This document shows, in pieces, positions 6,495 to 8,143 of a stretch of DNA of 8,143 nt. The first letter of the stretch is position 1. Every line of letters starts with the position of its first letter. The notes below the pieces were generated by a model, which was not told the DNA's origin, did not search any database, and saw nothing but the letters and a program-made list of their open reading frames with translations. The position numbers and the translations under genes were made by a program. Source of the DNA: Candidatus Galligastranaerophilus intestinigallinarum (lineage in GTDB: Bacteria; Cyanobacteriota; Vampirovibrionia; Gastranaerophilales; Gastranaerophilaceae); assembly GCA_018715855.1 (NCBI GenBank), contig DVKW01000176.1:1-8143 (forward strand), written 5' to 3'.

Positions 6495-7591
6495 CTTTGT
6501 ACCTTCAAATCATCACCGATAACAACCATTTCACGTTCATTCGGGTATATATCGGATTCAAAATTTCTTTTTGGTAAAACTTCGTTTATACCTGTAACTT
6601 CACTTGTAATTACAACCGTTTTGTCATCAGAACCAATTACAACGGGGCGAAGCTTTTTGGAATCGCACGTAACAAATAAAGTTCCGTCAGGTAAAACGCC
6701 GATTATTGTGTTTGGCCCGTTAATTTCCAAATGCGCAAGAGAAGCTTTTATTCTTAATAAAACCTCACTGTCTTCTCTTTTTTGCATTTCATCAAATTCA
6801 AGAGGGGTTATAACGTGTTTATAATATTTAAGCGGCCAATTAAGCATTTTATTTACATAATGAAGCGTATATAAAAAGCATTGAGAATCTGATTCAAAAC
6901 CAATATAGCCTTTATGCAGGCTTTTTTGGAAATTTTTGTTTTTTTCATAAAATGTATTTTCACCGTTTGCTAAACAAGTATAGCCTTGTAAGAAAAACGG
7001 GTGTGCTGCGTATCTTACAATGTCATAGTTTGTGTTTTGGCGGCATTGAACGGTAATAATTTTTGAAACAAAATCGTTGTTTGGCGTGTGCAAATTAAAA
7101 TAAGTTCCAATATCTTTAGGGTTTCCGATTTCTTTTAACATTAAAACATCAGGCCAAAAAGAATAAATATATCCTTCATCTTTTTCTTCAAGCGCTTCTC
7201 TTAACCTAAGCCTTGTATCGAGCAATAATTCTTCTTTTTCTTCTTTTGTCGCATATTTGTAGAGTTTCGGATAATTAAAAACACCGAAAATATAGTTTGG
7301 CATTGGCGAAATTTGCAAATTTTTCGCATTTTTGTTCACATCGGGCGTCCATTGTAAAATTCTTGTAAAGCCGATTGAATGAAGAATATCTTCTGCAATT
7401 CTAACCCCTTTATCGGTGCATGCCATAGATAATAAAGGAAGATCTTTATAAGGTTCAAAAATTCCCCCCAAATCTTGCATAACAAATGCAAAGCCTGAAT
7501 TATCATGACCCTTTTGTTGTGAACGCATTAATTCCAAAGTTTTGGAAGGATGAAAATATTCGCTTGATTTAATCGCCCCAATACGGCACAT
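6482..7591 (-). CDS. glxB: Glutamate synthase class II glutamine amidotransferase subunit
   Basis: This is the N-terminal-nucleophile (class II) amidotransferase of a split glutamate synthase, 369 residues, which hydrolyses glutamine and hands ammonia to the FMN subunit. Cys2 directly follows the initiator Met (MCRIGAI), so removing Met exposes the catalytic Cys as the new N-terminus. Other family landmarks are HDNSG at 29-33, CRQNTN at 183-188 (the region of the RFSTNT string in GltB), RYAAHPF at 193-199, NGENT at 209-213 (oxyanion-hole Asn-Gly; GltB reads HNGEINT) and SDS at 234-236. There is no signal peptide or membrane span. The gene comes first in the three-gene cluster, directly after a promoter-like sequence, and its end overlaps the start of the FMN subunit gene. 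Class II amidotransferases also serve PurF, GlmS and AsnB, but the neighbours and the lack of a second catalytic domain make the GlxB-like role the best call. Confidence 0.88.
   Translation of the reverse strand: MCRIGAIKSSEYFHPSKTLELMRSQQKGHDNSGFAFVMQDLGGIFEPYKDLPLLSMACTDKGVRIAEDILHSIGFTRILQWTPDVNKNAKNLQISPMPNYIFGVFNYPKLYKYATKEEKEELLLDTRLRLREALEEKDEGYIYSFWPDVLMLKEIGNPKDIGTYFNLHTPNNDFVSKIITVQCRQNTNYDIVRYAAHPFFLQGYTCLANGENTFYEKNKNFQKSLHKGYIGFESDSQCFLYTLHYVNKMLNWPLKYYKHVITPLEFDEMQKREDSEVLLRIKASLAHLEINGPNTIIGVLPDGTLFVTCDSKKLRPVVIGSDDKTVVITSEVTGINEVLPKRNFESDIYPNEREMVVIGDDLKVQRWAQ
6502..6506 (-). promoter_or_regulatory. Ribosome-binding site of the FMN subunit gene
   Basis: On the minus strand GAAGG lies seven bases before the ATG at 6494. 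The site sits inside the last codons of the amidotransferase gene, so ribosomes finishing that gene could restart here. Confidence 0.6.
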
Positions 7592-7603
7592 AAGTTGTTC
7601 TTG

Positions 7604-7609
7604 CCTCTT
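7604..7609 (-). promoter_or_regulatory. Ribosome-binding site of the amidotransferase gene
   Basis: On the minus strand AAGAGG lies 12 bases before the ATG at 7591. The match to the Shine-Dalgarno sequence is fair but the spacing is long, so initiation may be only moderate. No stronger site lies closer. Confidence 0.4.
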
Positions 7610-7635
7610 AATCCAATAGTCGGTGATATAATTTT

Positions 7636-7665
7636 AATGTACCCTGCTGAATAATATTGTGTCAA
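7636..7665 (-). promoter_or_regulatory. Sigma-70-type promoter for the glutamate synthase cluster
   Basis: Read on the minus strand, a perfect -35 hexamer TTGACA (plus-strand 7660-7665) is followed by an 18-base spacer and TACATT (7636-7641), which matches four of the six bases of the -10 consensus. Transcription would begin near 7629 and leave a leader of about 38 bases that includes the ribosome site. The position, just after the tsaB stop codon and before the first glx gene, is what an internal operon promoter would need. Confidence 0.5.
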
Positions 7666-7693
7666 GAAAAGTAAGAAAAATCTTTACTTTTTT
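7665..7693 (-). terminator. Weak AT-rich hairpin at the end of tsaB
   Basis: AAAAGTAA at 7667-7674 and TTACTTTT at 7684-7691 are perfect inverted arms with a nine-base loop, extendable by one G-T and one A-T pair. The right-hand arm overlaps the tsaB stop codon. Only one G-C pair is present and no clean T run follows on the minus strand, so it could at most be a leaky terminator between tsaB and the glutamate synthase genes. Confidence 0.2.
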
Positions 7694-8143
7694 AAAAACA
7701 CAGGTGCCGTTTGAATGTAATTCGGTTTTATTTCATAAGGTTCAAACAGCATATTATTTTCTATTTTTTCTTTTGTTATTTCTATTTCAATATCAGCTAT
7801 ATTAAGGTTTTCATCTTCATATTTTATTAATTTGCTTTTATAATTTGCAAATTTTTCATTATTAAAAAGCTGATTATCAGAAATGAATTTTTCACATTTT
7901 TCTAAAATTTCAAATGCTTCGTTATATGGAATCAGTTCCATATTAATGCCGTCTTTTGAATAAAAAACAGAACCCCTTCTTGCATCAAGCATTACATTTT
8001 TATTGTTCATTGCTCTTGATAAAACTTCGCTTGTTGTATATGAAACCGCTTTTATTTTTAATTGGTCAGCCATAACTTTAACAACAGCCAAGCCCACTCT
8101 TATTCCCGTAAAGCTGCCAACACCAACATTTACCCCTATAAAT
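7684..8143 (-). CDS. tsaB: TsaB, tRNA threonylcarbamoyladenosine biosynthesis protein (N-terminus cut off)
   Basis: The frame is open through the right edge, so the gene starts outside the window. A GTG at 8095-8097 can look like a start, but family sequence continues upstream of it: the visible protein (152 residues) begins with FIGVNVGVGSFTGIR, which contains the hallmark TsaB motif (usual form G-P-G-S-F-T-G-x-R). GLAVVKVMADQL follows, then DARRGSVF about 60 residues in, then a poorly conserved tail ending in PVFLKK, where TsaB proteins normally end in a similar P-x-Y/F-L string. TsaB is the non-catalytic partner of TsaD. With TsaC and TsaE they make the t6A37 modification of tRNAs reading ANN codons, in the cytoplasm. 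The first 60 or so residues of the ASKHA-type fold are missing. It lies upstream of and on the same strand as the glutamate synthase genes, 92 bases away. Confidence 0.9.
   Translation of the reverse strand, partial: FIGVNVGVGSFTGIRVGLAVVKVMADQLKIKAVSYTTSEVLSRAMNNKNVMLDARRGSVFYSKDGINMELIPYNEAFEILEKCEKFISDNQLFNNEKFANYKSKLIKYEDENLNIADIEIEITKEKIENNMLFEPYEIKPNYIQTAPVFLKK

Larger units (their letters stand above)
7592..7683 (-). promoter_or_regulatory. Gap between tsaB and the glutamate synthase cluster
   Basis: This 92-base stretch, read on the minus strand, holds in order a weak AT-rich hairpin at the tsaB end, a promoter-like pair of boxes, and the leader with the ribosome site of the amidotransferase gene. 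I looked for a riboswitch-like set of stems and for an NtcA-type palindrome and saw neither clearly. Confidence 0.5.

Noticed and set aside
6377..6577. Plus-strand open frame across the FMN/amidotransferase junction
   Set aside because: Antisense to the ferredoxin motifs; the Cys/His/Gln content reflects the opposite strand.
6621..6824. Plus-strand open frame inside the amidotransferase gene
   Set aside because: Antisense shadow, no ribosome site and no recognisable domain.
7625..7645. Possible NtcA site (GTA-N8-TAC) ahead of the glutamate synthase genes
   Set aside because: GTA is present but the partner triplet at eight bases is TTA, not TAC. A half site in AT-rich DNA is not evidence.
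7684..8097. Complete small protein starting at the GTG at 8097
   Set aside because: The conserved TsaB motif G-S-F-T-G-x-R lies upstream of the GTG in the same open frame, so the gene continues past the window edge.

Overview
The window is AT-rich bacterial DNA (roughly one third G+C by eye). It is densely packed, with seven protein genes and no gap longer than about 140 bases. No RNA gene, CRISPR array, insertion sequence or long repeat is visible. The protein set (a split 'archaeal-type' glutamate synthase rich in iron-sulfur clusters, a Xer recombinase and TsaB) points to a low-GC anaerobic bacterium. A gut or sediment lineage such as the non-photosynthetic cyanobacterial relatives (Melainabacteria/Gastranaerophilales) is a reasonable guess, but that is inference and no marker gene here proves it.

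Left part (1-2523): a partial plus-strand gene for a multi-spanning membrane protein enters from the left edge. It meets, tail to tail with a 4-base overlap, an unrecognised minus-strand gene (214 aa, TTG start). A 137-base AT-rich gap separates that gene from a divergent plus-strand Xer tyrosine recombinase (300 aa, all catalytic residues present). The recombinase ends tail to tail, again with a 4-base overlap, against the glutamate synthase cluster.

Right part (2520-8143), all minus strand and read from right to left: the C-terminal two thirds of tsaB (N-terminus beyond the window edge), a 92-base gap with a good promoter-like sequence, then three tightly packed genes. The first encodes a class II glutamine amidotransferase (GlxB-like). 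The second encodes a ferredoxin-fused FMN glutamate synthase domain (GlxD-like). The third is a fusion of the GXGXG beta-helix domain (GlxC-like), a GltD-type FAD/pyridine-nucleotide oxidoreductase and a C-terminal polyferredoxin. Genes one and two overlap by 13 bases; genes two and three are 15 bases apart.

Together the three proteins should form a glutamate synthase (GOGAT). The amidotransferase releases ammonia from glutamine, the FMN domain uses it to convert 2-oxoglutarate to glutamate, and the GltD/ferredoxin parts feed in electrons. The point most worth a second look is the electron-input side. The complex carries many more predicted Fe-S clusters than E. coli GltBD, and the GltD domain lacks the arginine pair expected for NADPH, so the physiological electron donor is open. 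I did not find a wholly new system in this window.
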